Shown here piece by piece: positions 24,115 to 33,316 of a stretch of DNA of 64,000 nucleotides. The stretch covers positions 1-64,000 of the forward strand of contig MKSU01000010.1 of the NCBI GenBank assembly GCA_001897375.1. The letters are read 5' to 3'. This DNA is from Sphingomonas sp. 67-36 (GTDB lineage Bacteria > Pseudomonadota > Alphaproteobacteria > Sphingomonadales > Sphingomonadaceae). The notes under the pieces are model-generated. The model was not told where the DNA came from. It was given only the letters and a program-made list of their open reading frames with translations, and searched no databases. The first letter of the stretch is position 1. Each line of letters opens with the position of its first letter. The translations under genes and the position numbers were made by a program.

Positions 24115-25164
24115 TCACGGTTGGGTGTTGGTCGGCCGCGAGGTAGGCGCTGCGTCGAGAGTTGGGATTACATCACATCGCAGCGGCGGTCGTGATGACA
24201 GCGACGTTTGTTCGGACGAGGCGGAGGGATTCTGCGTGACGCGGTTTTTCGCTTGGTGTCCTTTGAGCGCGTCGATCTCAGCCTGCCGCTTGCGCAGATA
24301 AAAGGTGCGGCGAGATACGTAGGGGTTCTCGGTCTCGTCGCGAATCCGCCTGAGGTCTTCGTCGAATTCGATGCGCCGATCGAGCGTACCCAAGACGGTG
24401 GCTGGCACGGAATAGGCGGGTCGGTTGAAAGGGGCGCCGATCGCCGTGAGCAGCAGCGCACGATCGGCGACGCCCCCGATCGCGTCGCGCAGCGTCGTCG
24501 GTCCGATCAGCGGTAGGAAGAAGAATGGCCCCGGCTTGACGCCATAAAAGCCAAGAGTGTCGGCAAATCCATTAGGACGCCGCGGCAGATTGAAGGGCCG
24601 TCGTTTCGCAATATCGAGGAGACCTCCGATGCCCGCAGTCGAGTTGAGCGCGAACCTGCCCGCTGTCTCTGCCGCTTTTCCGGGCTTGAGCTGGAGAAGG
24701 AAGTTTACGAGCACTATTGGTTCGCGAAGGTTCTTGAGAATATTTCGCACGCCGTCACGAACCGGCCTTGGCACATGGCGTTTGTAGGCGAATGCCATGG
24801 GAGCGATGACGGCCTTGTCGACGGCCTGTGTGGCCTCGAACGATTTTTCATTGAGCGCGTGCAACGGATCACCGGCATCGTTTCGACGGTGAGCCTCCAC
24901 TATGATGTCCTCTGGCGCCGCCTGTGTACCGTCCTCCGACGCTTTATTGTCCGCGCTCCCGCGGCGGCTCGCGGGGGGTGCCTCGATCGCCGGGGGCGGT
25001 TCGGCAGGGGGCGGGCCAGGGCTCGCCTGGATGTAAGGCGCCGGAAGCGAAGGTGTCATGGTCCGCGAAATGGCATCGCGGGTTTCTGCTTCGGGAAATG
25101 CGGCTGCCGTCGGTTGCATCGACGAGGGAAGCAGGGTTGCGAACAAGATGACCGGAAACGACAA
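24115..25164 (-). CDS. mlaA: MlaA/VacJ-family outer-membrane lipid transport protein
   Basis: About 349 residues. The core (residues about 100-290) is MlaA: DPLHALNEKSFEATQAVDKAVIAP, then NLREPIVLVNFLLQ, RFALNSTAGIGGLLD and GPFFFLPLIGPTTLRDAIG. MlaA removes phospholipids from the outer leaflet with the Mla system. The TTG at 25164 was chosen because GAGGAG lies six bases before it and a signal-peptide-like segment follows. No lipobox cysteine is present, unlike classical MlaA lipoproteins. A proline-rich linker (PGPPPAEPPPAIEAPP) precedes the core and a long C-terminal tail follows. No mla transporter gene is adjacent. Confidence 0.82.
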   Translation of the reverse strand: MSFPVILFATLLPSSMQPTAAAFPEAETRDAISRTMTPSLPAPYIQASPGPPPAEPPPAIEAPPASRRGSADNKASEDGTQAAPEDIIVEAHRRNDAGDPLHALNEKSFEATQAVDKAVIAPMAFAYKRHVPRPVRDGVRNILKNLREPIVLVNFLLQLKPGKAAETAGRFALNSTAGIGGLLDIAKRRPFNLPRRPNGFADTLGFYGVKPGPFFFLPLIGPTTLRDAIGGVADRALLLTAIGAPFNRPAYSVPATVLGTLDRRIEFDEDLRRIRDETENPYVSRRTFYLRKRQAEIDALKGHQAKNRVTQNPSASSEQTSLSSRPPLRCDVIPTLDAAPTSRPTNTQP

Positions 25165-25665
25165 GCACAACTCCTCAACCGCGTGCGGATAAGGATTGCA
25201 GCCGCGCTTCAACGGCAGGCCCCGCCCCGTTTGGGGTAGACACCGCTGCCTGCGGGTGTCCGCAGTTAGTCGTGGCAGGGGTGAGGCGAGCTTATCCGGT
25301 TCGGCGCCACAGCCGCAAGCGGCTGAGAACGATGACACCCAGCCACACACCGGCGAGCCGGCCGCGACCATGCGGTTGCGCAGCGAACTGCCGCGCGTGA
25401 CGAGCCCGCGATGTGCTGGTCTGGCGGGTCGGCTGAGCGAGCAGTCGGTGAACGCGTCCGGCGCGATCCAAACGCGCCCGGCATTGTTGCAGGCACCAAG
25501 GCGCAGCCTTTGCCCGGTTGAGGTCAGGTTTCGCAGTGCGGCGCGGATCGCGCGGCCACAGAACTCTCAGGAGGCGAAAAAGAAAAAATTCCACAAAAAT
25601 TCTCGAACAGCTGGGGAGAATGCCGACGCGCAGTGTCTTTGGGGCAACCCACCGAGAGGACCTGT
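25165..25665. other. Divergent intergenic region between mlaA and the TlpA gene
   Basis: About 500 bases. The right part (25575-25605) is A-rich and follows a strong AGGAGG box at 25569-25574 that is not followed by a convincing gene. The promoters of the two divergent units must lie here; I cannot place them with confidence. Confidence 0.35.
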
Positions 25666-26190
25666 ATGCGAAACTCACCTTGCTGCGCAAAATTGGGGCG
25701 CGGCCCATTCCTCACTAAGTCATTCCTTGCCCTGGCAGCCAGTTCCCTCGTCCTCATAGGTTATTCCGTTCCCGTCAGCGCAAATTCGAGCGCGGCGCCG
25801 ATCGCCGCTTCTGTTGATTTGGCTCAATACCGCGGCAAGGTCGTCTACCTCGACTTCTGGGCATCATGGTGCGCGCCGTGTAAATTATCGTTCCGATTCA
25901 TGAATTCATTGCGTTCGTTCTATGGCCCGAACGATTTGGTGATCGTTACGGTCAACATGGATCATGATCGGCGGGCTGCGGAGGAATTCCTGCGGGAGAC
26001 CAACAGCACGCTTGCGGTGGCCTATGACCCGCAAGGCAGGTTGGCCGCGCGCTACAAGGTCAGCGCTATGCCAACCTCGGTCCTGATCGGTCGTGACGGT
26101 CGGGTGCGCTACGTTCACCGCGGATATTTCGACACCAAAGCCGCCGAATACCAGCAGCACGTCAATGCGCTGGTTTCCGAACACTCCTGA
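25666..26190 (+). CDS. TlpA/ResA-like periplasmic thioredoxin
   Basis: 174 residues from ATG 25666, with GAGAGGA about seven bases upstream. An N-terminal hydrophobic segment (SFLALAASSLVLIGYSVPVSA) exports it. The thioredoxin fold has the redox motif WCAPC at residues 68-72 and the cis-Pro segment SAMPTSVLIG. Such proteins reduce disulphides in the periplasm, for example during cytochrome or metalloprotein maturation. It is the first gene of the operon TlpA-DUF4266-DUF3570-ApbE-DsbD, in which the DsbD-like protein would supply its electrons. Confidence 0.88.
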   Translation: MRNSPCCAKLGRGPFLTKSFLALAASSLVLIGYSVPVSANSSAAPIAASVDLAQYRGKVVYLDFWASWCAPCKLSFRFMNSLRSFYGPNDLVIVTVNMDHDRRAAEEFLRETNSTLAVAYDPQGRLAARYKVSAMPTSVLIGRDGRVRYVHRGYFDTKAAEYQQHVNALVSEHS

Positions 26191-26208
26191 TCGGCAAGGA
26201 TAATTCTC

Positions 26209-26418
26209 ATGATCAAATTGGTCGGCGCGGCCACCTGCCTCGCGCTGCTTTCCGGATGCGTAGGGGTTCACCCTTGGCAACGCGACCTGCTTGCGCGCAA
26301 TGCCATGCAATTGAACGCTTATCCACGCGTCATTGCCTTCCGCGAGCACATCTATTTCAGCAAAGAAGCCGCAAGCGGCGGCCGCAGCTTCGATGGCGGA
26401 GGATGCGGATGCAACTGA
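26209..26418 (+). CDS. DUF4266 small lipoprotein
   Basis: 69 residues with a lipoprotein signal peptide and lipobox LLSGC (Cys17). The mature part starts VGVHPWQRDLLARNAMQ and ends in GGGCGCN, the hallmark of DUF4266. The family is known to be linked to DUF3570 and ApbE genes. The C-terminal CGC could bind a metal or form a redox pair, an inference. The gene overlaps the start of the DUF3570 gene. Confidence 0.82.
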   Translation: MIKLVGAATCLALLSGCVGVHPWQRDLLARNAMQLNAYPRVIAFREHIYFSKEAASGGRSFDGGGCGCN

Positions 26419-27788
26419 AACCCGCCAAGCCGGGGCATCTTGCCGCCGGCCTCAGCCTTCTGACCGCCGCGCTTCTGGCCTCGACCAGCGCAGAGGCGCA
26501 GGACAGCCAGGCCCACGGCCTGATGCAGGAAGACGCGGCAGCACCCGGTACGACCACCGTCGACAGCGCCGTCCTCTTCTATAAGGAAAGCGGTGGCCGG
26601 GTACAGGCGATCGAACCGACGACGGAAATCACAATAAACCGCCTCAATGGTGATACGCTGACCGCATCGTTCACCTTCGATTCCTTGACCGGGGCAACGC
26701 CTACCGGGGCAACGCCGTGGTCACAGCCGCAGACATTTACGACATTGATCCCGGCACCAAGCCATCAGGTAGCCAGCACCAGCGCCTCCGGCAACCGCAC
26801 CATCGTGACCGTACCAGGCACGGGCCTTGTGCAGAGCAGCTATTCGGTGCCGGCGAATAGCCTGCCGGTCGACAGCGGGTTCCACGATCGACGTTATGCC
26901 GGATCGCTCGGCTACAGCCTGCTGATGGATCCCGATACGCGTTTGAAATTCGGAGGCGCGTTGTCATTCGAGCGTGACTATGCCTCTTATTCGGGGAACG
27001 TTGGGATTTCTCGGGATCTGTTCAACAAGAACACGACGCTCTCTCTTGCGGCTAATTTCGAGTATGATCAGTCCAAGCCGTACTATGGCACGCCTACGCC
27101 CTTCGAGAATTACGCTGGGCAAATTACGGGAGGCCACGACCACAAGACGGTGGTCAGTCTGGTTGGAGGGATCACACAAACCGTCACGCGATTCTGGCTT
27201 ACCCAGCTGAATTACAGTTTCGGCAGCAACCGTGGATATCAGGCAGATCCATACAAGATTTTGACCGTCGTAGATGCTGCCTCCGGTGCTCCTCAATCAT
27301 ATCTTTATGAAAGTCGACCACGTAGCCGAACGCGGCAGAGCGTTTACTGGGGAAACAAGATACAGATCGGACCTACGGTCGCAGATGTTTCACTACGATA
27401 CTATCATGACAATTGGGGAATCAAATCTATTACAATAGATGCTTCTGAGCAGGTGCCCTTCGGTCGCAATTTCTATGTCGAGCCGCTTTTCCGCTACTAC
27501 CATCAGAGCGCAGTAAACTTTTTCCGCTACTATCTCGTCAGCAACGCGGCGCTGCCGCAATACGCAAGCGCGGACAGCAGATTATCGCGCTTCAACGCAA
27601 CAACTATCGGCATCAAGGCCGGCGTGCGTCTTCTTCCTGACACGGAACTCTACGTCGATGTCGAGAGATATCGCCAAACCGGCGCTCATAACGATCCGAC
27701 GGCACCAGGTGCGTTGGCGTCGATGGACCTGTTCTCGGGGGTGCACGCGCTTTCGGCGATGACAGGCTTCCGGTTCAAGTTCCAATGA
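26409..27788 (+). CDS. DUF3570 outer-membrane protein with flavinylation motif
   Basis: 459 residues from ATG 26409, preceded by GGAGG. A signal peptide (GLSLLTAALLASTSAEA) is followed by a beta-strand-rich sequence with aromatic ends (SVYWGNKIQ, VEPLFRYYHQS, final FRFKFQ), consistent with a beta barrel ending in an aromatic-rich strand. Residues 91-97, DSLTGAT, followed by PTGAT, match the consensus for ApbE flavin attachment, Dxx(S/T)GAT, the threonine being the FMN acceptor in known substrates. The apbE gene starts within the stop codon of this gene. I infer that this protein carries covalent FMN. Confidence 0.85.
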   Translation: MQLKPAKPGHLAAGLSLLTAALLASTSAEAQDSQAHGLMQEDAAAPGTTTVDSAVLFYKESGGRVQAIEPTTEITINRLNGDTLTASFTFDSLTGATPTGATPWSQPQTFTTLIPAPSHQVASTSASGNRTIVTVPGTGLVQSSYSVPANSLPVDSGFHDRRYAGSLGYSLLMDPDTRLKFGGALSFERDYASYSGNVGISRDLFNKNTTLSLAANFEYDQSKPYYGTPTPFENYAGQITGGHDHKTVVSLVGGITQTVTRFWLTQLNYSFGSNRGYQADPYKILTVVDAASGAPQSYLYESRPRSRTRQSVYWGNKIQIGPTVADVSLRYYHDNWGIKSITIDASEQVPFGRNFYVEPLFRYYHQSAVNFFRYYLVSNAALPQYASADSRLSRFNATTIGIKAGVRLLPDTELYVDVERYRQTGAHNDPTAPGALASMDLFSGVHALSAMTGFRFKFQ

Positions 27789-28726
27789 TGGCGGTCGAAA
27801 CGATAGCTGAAGATTCTAGCGCGTGGCGGCTGCCGCCTTCCCGTACTGGGGCGACGAGCAAGCGCCGTGAGATCTACAGCTATCGTTTTGCGGCCATGGG
27901 CTCGCCATGTGAGGTGCAAGTCGACGACCCGGATCCCAGCCTCGGCGATCGGCTCGGGTGCGTTGCTGAAATGGAAGCGCTCCGGATCGAGCACAAGTTC
28001 AGCCGCTATCGTGCCGATAGCGTGGTTGGAAGGATCAATGGCTCGCGCGGGAACGCTATAGCCTTGGACGAAGAGAGCGCCGCCTTGCTCGACTATGCCC
28101 AGGCCTGCTGGGAAATGAGTGGCGGACTGTTTGATATTACGTCCGGCATTCTGCGGAGAGCCTGGACCTTCGACGGCTCGGATCGGCTGCCGGAGCCATC
28201 GCTTGTGAACCGGCTGCTGCCCCATGTCGGCTGGCACAAGGTCCGCTGGCAGCGGCCGAACCTTGTCCTGCCGGAGGGCATGGAGATCGACCTCGGCGGC
28301 ATCGGCAAGGAATATGCCGTCGACATGGCAATCGCCAGAATTCGTGCCGAAAGCGATGTGCCGGTACTAGTCAACTTCGGTGGCGATCTCGCCGTTACCG
28401 GCGCACGTGTCGGCGGCGGACGCTGGCGTGTCCTCATTGACGCTATGGACGAAGGAGACGGCAAAGCCGCCTGGCTGGAGATCGTGAGCGGCGCCATCAC
28501 GACCAGCGGCGATGCCCGTCGCTATGTCATGCGCGATGGGGTCCGTTACGGCCACATCCTGGATCCAACAACCGGCTATCCAGTTGTTGGAGCCCCGCGC
28601 TCGGTCACGGTCGCGGCGCCTACCTGCGTCGAGGCGGGTATCATTTCCACTCTCGCCATGCTGCGCGGTCGCGAGGCAGAACGCTTTTTGAAGGGGGAAC
28701 AGATTCCGGCATGGGTGACACGCTGA
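27785..28726 (+). CDS. apbE: ApbE-like FAD:protein FMN transferase
   Basis: 313 residues. ApbE motifs are present: YRFAAMGSPCEV, KFSRYRADS, ALLDYAQACWEMSGGLFDIT, IDLGGIGKEYAVD, VNFGGDLAVTG, and RYGHILDPTTGYPV. The enzyme moves FMN from FAD onto a Thr/Ser of the target. Unlike classical Gram-negative ApbE it has no evident signal peptide, so it may act in the cytoplasm or be exported otherwise. Translation is coupled to the DUF3570 gene (ATGATG over its stop) and the end overlaps the DsbD gene. Confidence 0.9.
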   Translation: MMAVETIAEDSSAWRLPPSRTGATSKRREIYSYRFAAMGSPCEVQVDDPDPSLGDRLGCVAEMEALRIEHKFSRYRADSVVGRINGSRGNAIALDEESAALLDYAQACWEMSGGLFDITSGILRRAWTFDGSDRLPEPSLVNRLLPHVGWHKVRWQRPNLVLPEGMEIDLGGIGKEYAVDMAIARIRAESDVPVLVNFGGDLAVTGARVGGGRWRVLIDAMDEGDGKAAWLEIVSGAITTSGDARRYVMRDGVRYGHILDPTTGYPVVGAPRSVTVAAPTCVEAGIISTLAMLRGREAERFLKGEQIPAWVTR

Positions 28727-30819
28727 TGTGGGAGCAGCTCTCTCGAGCCAACAGACTGAAGACAAGAGCGATAAAGGAACTGCTCGTCCTCATCCTCGCG
28801 ATCTCGGGCTGGTCGTTTACCGGCACCGCCAATGCTCAAGAGGCCATCCCGCAACTCGCTGCACATCTCCTGGTCGCTTCGGATCAGCCTGCGCCTGGTT
28901 CAACCGTCACTATGGCGATCGAAGTTCATCCGGGAGCAGGCTGGCACATCTATTGGCAGAACCCGGGCGACAGCGGCTATCCGCCCCGCGTGAGTTGGGT
29001 CGTCCCCAGCGGCTTTCGCGTTGATCCGCTACAACATCCGGCTCCTGTGCGAACGGTCGTCGGCGGCATCGCCATGAATGTGCATGAGGGTGACACGACG
29101 CTCTTGACCGCCCTCCACGTCCCTTCGACTATTCAAAGGGGTGACGCGATCCACATCGGGGGCTCGGCCGATTTCCTAGTTTGCTCACGCGACATGTGCG
29201 TGCCGCAGTCCCTCGATCTCTCCAGCAATCTGACGGTTGGAAGTGGCGCCCCGAACCCTGCAGCGCTGCAACCTATCGCATTCGCCAAAGCGTCGATTCC
29301 TCAGGAATTGACAGGCGATATTCCCTTCGCCGTTACCGCTCGTCATATCGCATTTGTGCTGCCGGATTCGATCCTGTCGAACACTGGCTCGATCGTTCTC
29401 TTCTCGGCCGACCCGGACTCCGGCGTGCCCGGCTCGGCAAGCATTGTCTCCCATGATCGTGGGATGGCGAGGATTTCTGTCGAGCTCGGCTCGCTGAAGC
29501 CCGCGCGTGACCACGCCTTCGTTGTTGTCGTAAGCCGGGGCGACGGATCTTCGATGGCCTGGCGCTTCCACGCCGTGCAGGCAGCGCCAGCCAATGGGAT
29601 CGCTGATCGTGCGCAGCAGTCCGTTCACAGGCCTGTCTGGCTTGCGCTCGGCGCGATGGGAGGCGCGATCCTTGGCGGCCTGCTGTTGAATTTCATGCCT
29701 TGCGTATTTCCGATCCTCAGCCTCAAGGCGATGACTCTCGTTCGGTCCGGTGCCGATGCCAGCGAAGCTCGGGCGGAAGCGATCGGCTATCTGGTCGGCG
29801 CGGTCGTCGTCATGGTCGTGCTGGGCGGAGTGGTCCTGGTCTTGCGCGCCGCCGGCGAAGCCGTTGGTTGGGCGTTCCAGTTGCAGGATCCGCGGGTAAT
29901 CGGGCTGTTGCTTCTGTTGGTGACCGCGATCGCCATGAACCTTGCGGGGTTGTTCGAGCTTCCGGTCCCGGCGATCGGATCTACGGCGCGGCGTGGCTTG
30001 GCAGGTGGCATCGGGACGGGTGCGCTGGCGGCTTTCATCGCGACGCCATGCACGGGGCCTTTCATGGCCGGCGCCCTGGGCACGGCGCTGATGCTTCCGG
30101 CTCTGCCGGCGCTGGCCGTGTTCGCGGGCCTTGGTCTGGGACTGTCGTTACCCTTTCTCTTGATCGGATTCTGGGAACCTGCGCGACGCAGACTCCCACG
30201 CCCGGGCCAATGGATGGTCACGCTTCGCCGGGCACTGGCCATCCCGATGCTTGCAACGGCCTTGGGGTTGACCTGGCTGCTCGGTCAGCAAGGCGGTGTG
30301 GTGGTCATGACCCAAGGCCTGGCCTTGGCGCTTACGCTCGGTCTGGCGCTCTGGTGGTGGGGCTTGCGGCAGGCGAGGGGGCGCGGCATTCGGTCGCCAT
30401 TGATAGCCGCGCTGCTTATTGCGGCCTTGCCGGGGATGCTCATATCCCCTTCGACGAACAGCAGTGTGCTCGCAGCCACTTCGGATGGTGTGATGCCTTA
30501 TCGCCCCGACACGTTCGCCGGTCTGCGTCGCCGTCATCGTCCGATCCTGCTTTATGCCACTGCCCAATGGTGCCTCACATGCAAGGTCAACGAGCTCAGC
30601 AGCCTCGATCCCGCGCGCGCAGCCTTTCGCAAATCCGGCGCCGTGATGATGGAGGCCGACTGGACGCATAACGATCCTGAGGTGACACGCCTGCTTACCC
30701 AGAATGGCCGAGCAGGTGTCCCTCTTTATATCTGGTATCCAGCCGCTGGATCGCCACGCTTGCTACCGCAGGTTTTGACCCCAGCGTTGGTATTGGGCCT
30801 CCTCGGCCCGAACATATGA
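28711..30819 (+). CDS. DsbD/ScsB-like thiol:disulphide interchange protein
   Basis: 702 residues. A signal peptide, then an N-terminal periplasmic domain (residues about 45-270) with Cys in FLVCSRDMCVPQ. A membrane domain of eight helices follows with the redox cysteines in NFMPCVFPILSLK and ATPCTGPFMAG. The C-terminal thioredoxin domain has WCLTC. Electrons pass from cytoplasmic thioredoxin through the membrane cysteines to periplasmic partners, probably the TlpA protein encoded in the same operon. The first ATG overlaps the apbE end by 16 bases; ATG 28726 is an alternative start. Confidence 0.9.
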   Translation: MGDTLMWEQLSRANRLKTRAIKELLVLILAISGWSFTGTANAQEAIPQLAAHLLVASDQPAPGSTVTMAIEVHPGAGWHIYWQNPGDSGYPPRVSWVVPSGFRVDPLQHPAPVRTVVGGIAMNVHEGDTTLLTALHVPSTIQRGDAIHIGGSADFLVCSRDMCVPQSLDLSSNLTVGSGAPNPAALQPIAFAKASIPQELTGDIPFAVTARHIAFVLPDSILSNTGSIVLFSADPDSGVPGSASIVSHDRGMARISVELGSLKPARDHAFVVVVSRGDGSSMAWRFHAVQAAPANGIADRAQQSVHRPVWLALGAMGGAILGGLLLNFMPCVFPILSLKAMTLVRSGADASEARAEAIGYLVGAVVVMVVLGGVVLVLRAAGEAVGWAFQLQDPRVIGLLLLLVTAIAMNLAGLFELPVPAIGSTARRGLAGGIGTGALAAFIATPCTGPFMAGALGTALMLPALPALAVFAGLGLGLSLPFLLIGFWEPARRRLPRPGQWMVTLRRALAIPMLATALGLTWLLGQQGGVVVMTQGLALALTLGLALWWWGLRQARGRGIRSPLIAALLIAALPGMLISPSTNSSVLAATSDGVMPYRPDTFAGLRRRHRPILLYATAQWCLTCKVNELSSLDPARAAFRKSGAVMMEADWTHNDPEVTRLLTQNGRAGVPLYIWYPAAGSPRLLPQVLTPALVLGLLGPNI

Positions 30820-30911
30820 GCATGGGTGCCGCACGACGTCAGAGCTACGGCGTAACGGGGCATTCTCAGTAGATTCCCGGAGGCACTATCGACGCAACGT
30901 GTCAACGGGAA

Positions 30912-30950
30912 CCAGGCCATCGCCAAGACCCCTTCTTGGCGGTGGCCTGG
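30912..30950. terminator. Strong hairpin between convergent genes
   Basis: CCAGGCCATCGCCAAGA (30912-30928) pairs with TCTTGGCGGTGGCCTGG (30934-30950) over 17 positions with a single G-U/A-G mismatch and a five-base loop. It lies between the end of the DsbD gene and, five bases away, the end of the TonB receptor gene. It probably ends transcription from both sides, although no U-tract follows. Confidence 0.6.
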
Positions 30951-30955
30951 CGTGG

Positions 30956-33316
30956 TCAGAAGTTTGCAGTCAGGCCGAATGATATCTGCAAGGGGCGCTG
31001 TGGAGTGAACTGTGGGCCGCTTGAAAATCTCAAAGGATTGCCGAACGCGAAACTGTCGGATGCGCGGTTCAGAAAATTGTCTATGCCGATGCTGAAGCTA
31101 TAGCTGCGCCAAACTGCGTTTGCCTCTAGCCGGCTCTCGAGCAGGTTTCCCATTGGGCGATCGAGGGTGGGATCGAAGCTCAAGTGCATGGGGCCGAGAT
31201 AGCGTAATTTCGCCCGGATCGTTGTCGTCGCGGGACCCAGCGTAAATGTATAGGCGAGAGCGCTACGCAACGTGAATTCAGGCACGACCGGAAGCCGCCG
31301 GTCGTCGAGTGCAAAGCCAAGGTTATTCCGGACAAGGTCGGCTTGCGTGAAGCTGGCCCCGGCCTCAAGCTTCCAGCGGGGTGAAATCGGCTGATTCAGT
31401 GATGCCTCGAAGCCCAATATCCGGGCGTTGCCTGCCGTTTCCGTGCTGATCAATCCGTCTGGACGCAGCATGTCAGACTGAAGGCTTTTCCACGTCGAAT
31501 AATAGATGCCCACATCGAGTTGCCCACCACTAAGCAGATGCTCGCGCCAACCGCCTTCGACCGTCTTGAGCTCATCCCCTTTGAGGGCCTGCGGTCTGCC
31601 CTGGCTGTCGGTGCTGAGCACCCCTTGCCGAATAGCTGAGCCGTAGCGGATATAGAATAATCGTCCTGCCTGCGGCTCCCACGAAATAGACGTGCTCGGT
31701 GTGAAACCATCGCGCTGGCGTTCATCGCGGGCGATTTGACCCGGTGTTTCATCGGACTGCTTGACAACGCTGTGAAACAGCCGGCCGCCAATCTCGATCT
31801 TAAGCTTGTTCGAAAGCCGAAGGCCGATGTTGCCAAATAACCCAGTATCCGACGTCGTTCGGTCCTGCACATCGACGAGAAGCGAAGCAGCAGAAGTTGC
31901 GGAAAACAGGGTTTTGTCACGACTTTGGCTTGCATAGAGATGTGATAGGCCAATCAACCAATCGATCGATTTGATGCTTCCACTGAAGCGTGCCTCACTG
32001 TCCCAAGTGTGATAGAGGCGATCGTCGCTCAACCAGCTTGGATCCAAAAGACCGAAGCTCACCGCCCCCTGCGTGGCGTCGAATTTGTCTTTGACCTGAT
32101 GCCAGGTCATTCCCGTGCTGAGGACGATGTCGACGTCACCCACATGCTTGGCGACGCGGGCTGAAAGGAAACTGATGTCGTTGTCGTGGGGCTCTGGTCG
32201 TTGCGTCGGCCGGCTGTACGCCCCGTCGCGGTATACGTACTGACTGTCGCGAGAATTGATCCATTGCCCGAACGCCGTGAGATCGACGAGCCAGCCATCG
32301 CCCGGCTCGATGCGAAGCCTACCCCGCAAGCCGCTGAGACGGGTCTCATTCGAGTCCTTCCGTGTCCCGGTATCAATCCAACCCGGTTCGCTGCTATAGT
32401 AGCCTACCAAACGGACGCCGGCCCGATCATGGATCACGGGCAGATTGGCGACCATCGATCCAGAATAGCCGAGTCCACCATTCCCAACAGCTTCTCCACT
32501 GCTAGAGGCCGTGACGGATGTTTCGTCGAGTTCCGGGCGTCGTGTGACGATATGATAGATGCCGCCTAGTGTGCCGGTGCCATATAATGACCCTTGCGGG
32601 CCTTTGAGGAGCTCGACCCGCGCGATATCTACCAGGCGAATGTCCGGGTCCGGCGCGGAATAGGTCAGCCGAGAGTCGTCGAACACGACTGCGACGGTCG
32701 ATTGGCTATCGCCGTCGAAAGGACTGTCGGCGACGCCCCGCAGGAACATCCTGTTGCGACCCGGTCCCTGATTAGTCAGCGCGAGCCCTTCCGTTTGCTC
32801 GCTAATCCAGTGTGTGCCTATGCCCGGATCAAAACGGTGTGCTCGGTCGAAGTCGACAACGGACGCGGCCATGGGCAGGTCAGCAAGCAACTGCTCGCGT
32901 TTCACCCCGGTCACTACAATAGGCGCCACCTCGCTTACGGGCGGGGGTAATGAGGAAGCTGTGCGGAGCTTCGCGGCACGAGGCGGTCTACGCTCGATCC
33001 TCCACGCTGTCGTGCCGACGCGGCGCGCGACATAGTCGCTGCGAGAGAGGATGCGCGCCAGCGCTTCGTCCACAGTCATTCGGCCCCGGATTTGGGGTGT
33101 ACGAATTATGGGGAGAGCGCCATCGGTTCCGAACGAAATGTCAGTTTCCCGGGAAAGCCTCGCCAGCGCTTCAGGCAGCGTCGTCGCTGGAAGATCGATC
33201 TCGCTCGCCGCCTGGCGAGGCTCAGCGCTCGCGCTCGTCAAGGCGATAGCCGCTACGATCGTGATGCAACTCCAGGCCCATGAGTTGGGAAAGATCGCGC
33301 AACGCCGCTTTACCAT
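30956..33316 (-). CDS. TonB-dependent receptor with STN signalling domain
   Basis: About 786 residues from ATG 33316, chosen because the signal peptide (WAWSCITIVAAIALTSASA) must lie near the start; a longer in-frame extension exists. Residues about 45-115 are an STN domain (LPATTLPEALARLSRETDISFG). A plug with the TonB-box region and VELLKGPQGSLYG follows, then a 22-strand barrel ending ISFGLTANF. STN receptors signal through an anti-sigma factor, and the fecR and fecI genes lie directly upstream, the start overlapping fecR by 95 bases. The substrate, probably an iron chelate or a carbohydrate, cannot be told. Confidence 0.9.
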   Translation of the reverse strand: MVKRRCAIFPNSWAWSCITIVAAIALTSASAEPRQAASEIDLPATTLPEALARLSRETDISFGTDGALPIIRTPQIRGRMTVDEALARILSRSDYVARRVGTTAWRIERRPPRAAKLRTASSLPPPVSEVAPIVVTGVKREQLLADLPMAASVVDFDRAHRFDPGIGTHWISEQTEGLALTNQGPGRNRMFLRGVADSPFDGDSQSTVAVVFDDSRLTYSAPDPDIRLVDIARVELLKGPQGSLYGTGTLGGIYHIVTRRPELDETSVTASSSGEAVGNGGLGYSGSMVANLPVIHDRAGVRLVGYYSSEPGWIDTGTRKDSNETRLSGLRGRLRIEPGDGWLVDLTAFGQWINSRDSQYVYRDGAYSRPTQRPEPHDNDISFLSARVAKHVGDVDIVLSTGMTWHQVKDKFDATQGAVSFGLLDPSWLSDDRLYHTWDSEARFSGSIKSIDWLIGLSHLYASQSRDKTLFSATSAASLLVDVQDRTTSDTGLFGNIGLRLSNKLKIEIGGRLFHSVVKQSDETPGQIARDERQRDGFTPSTSISWEPQAGRLFYIRYGSAIRQGVLSTDSQGRPQALKGDELKTVEGGWREHLLSGGQLDVGIYYSTWKSLQSDMLRPDGLISTETAGNARILGFEASLNQPISPRWKLEAGASFTQADLVRNNLGFALDDRRLPVVPEFTLRSALAYTFTLGPATTTIRAKLRYLGPMHLSFDPTLDRPMGNLLESRLEANAVWRSYSFSIGIDNFLNRASDSFAFGNPLRFSSGPQFTPQRPLQISFGLTANF

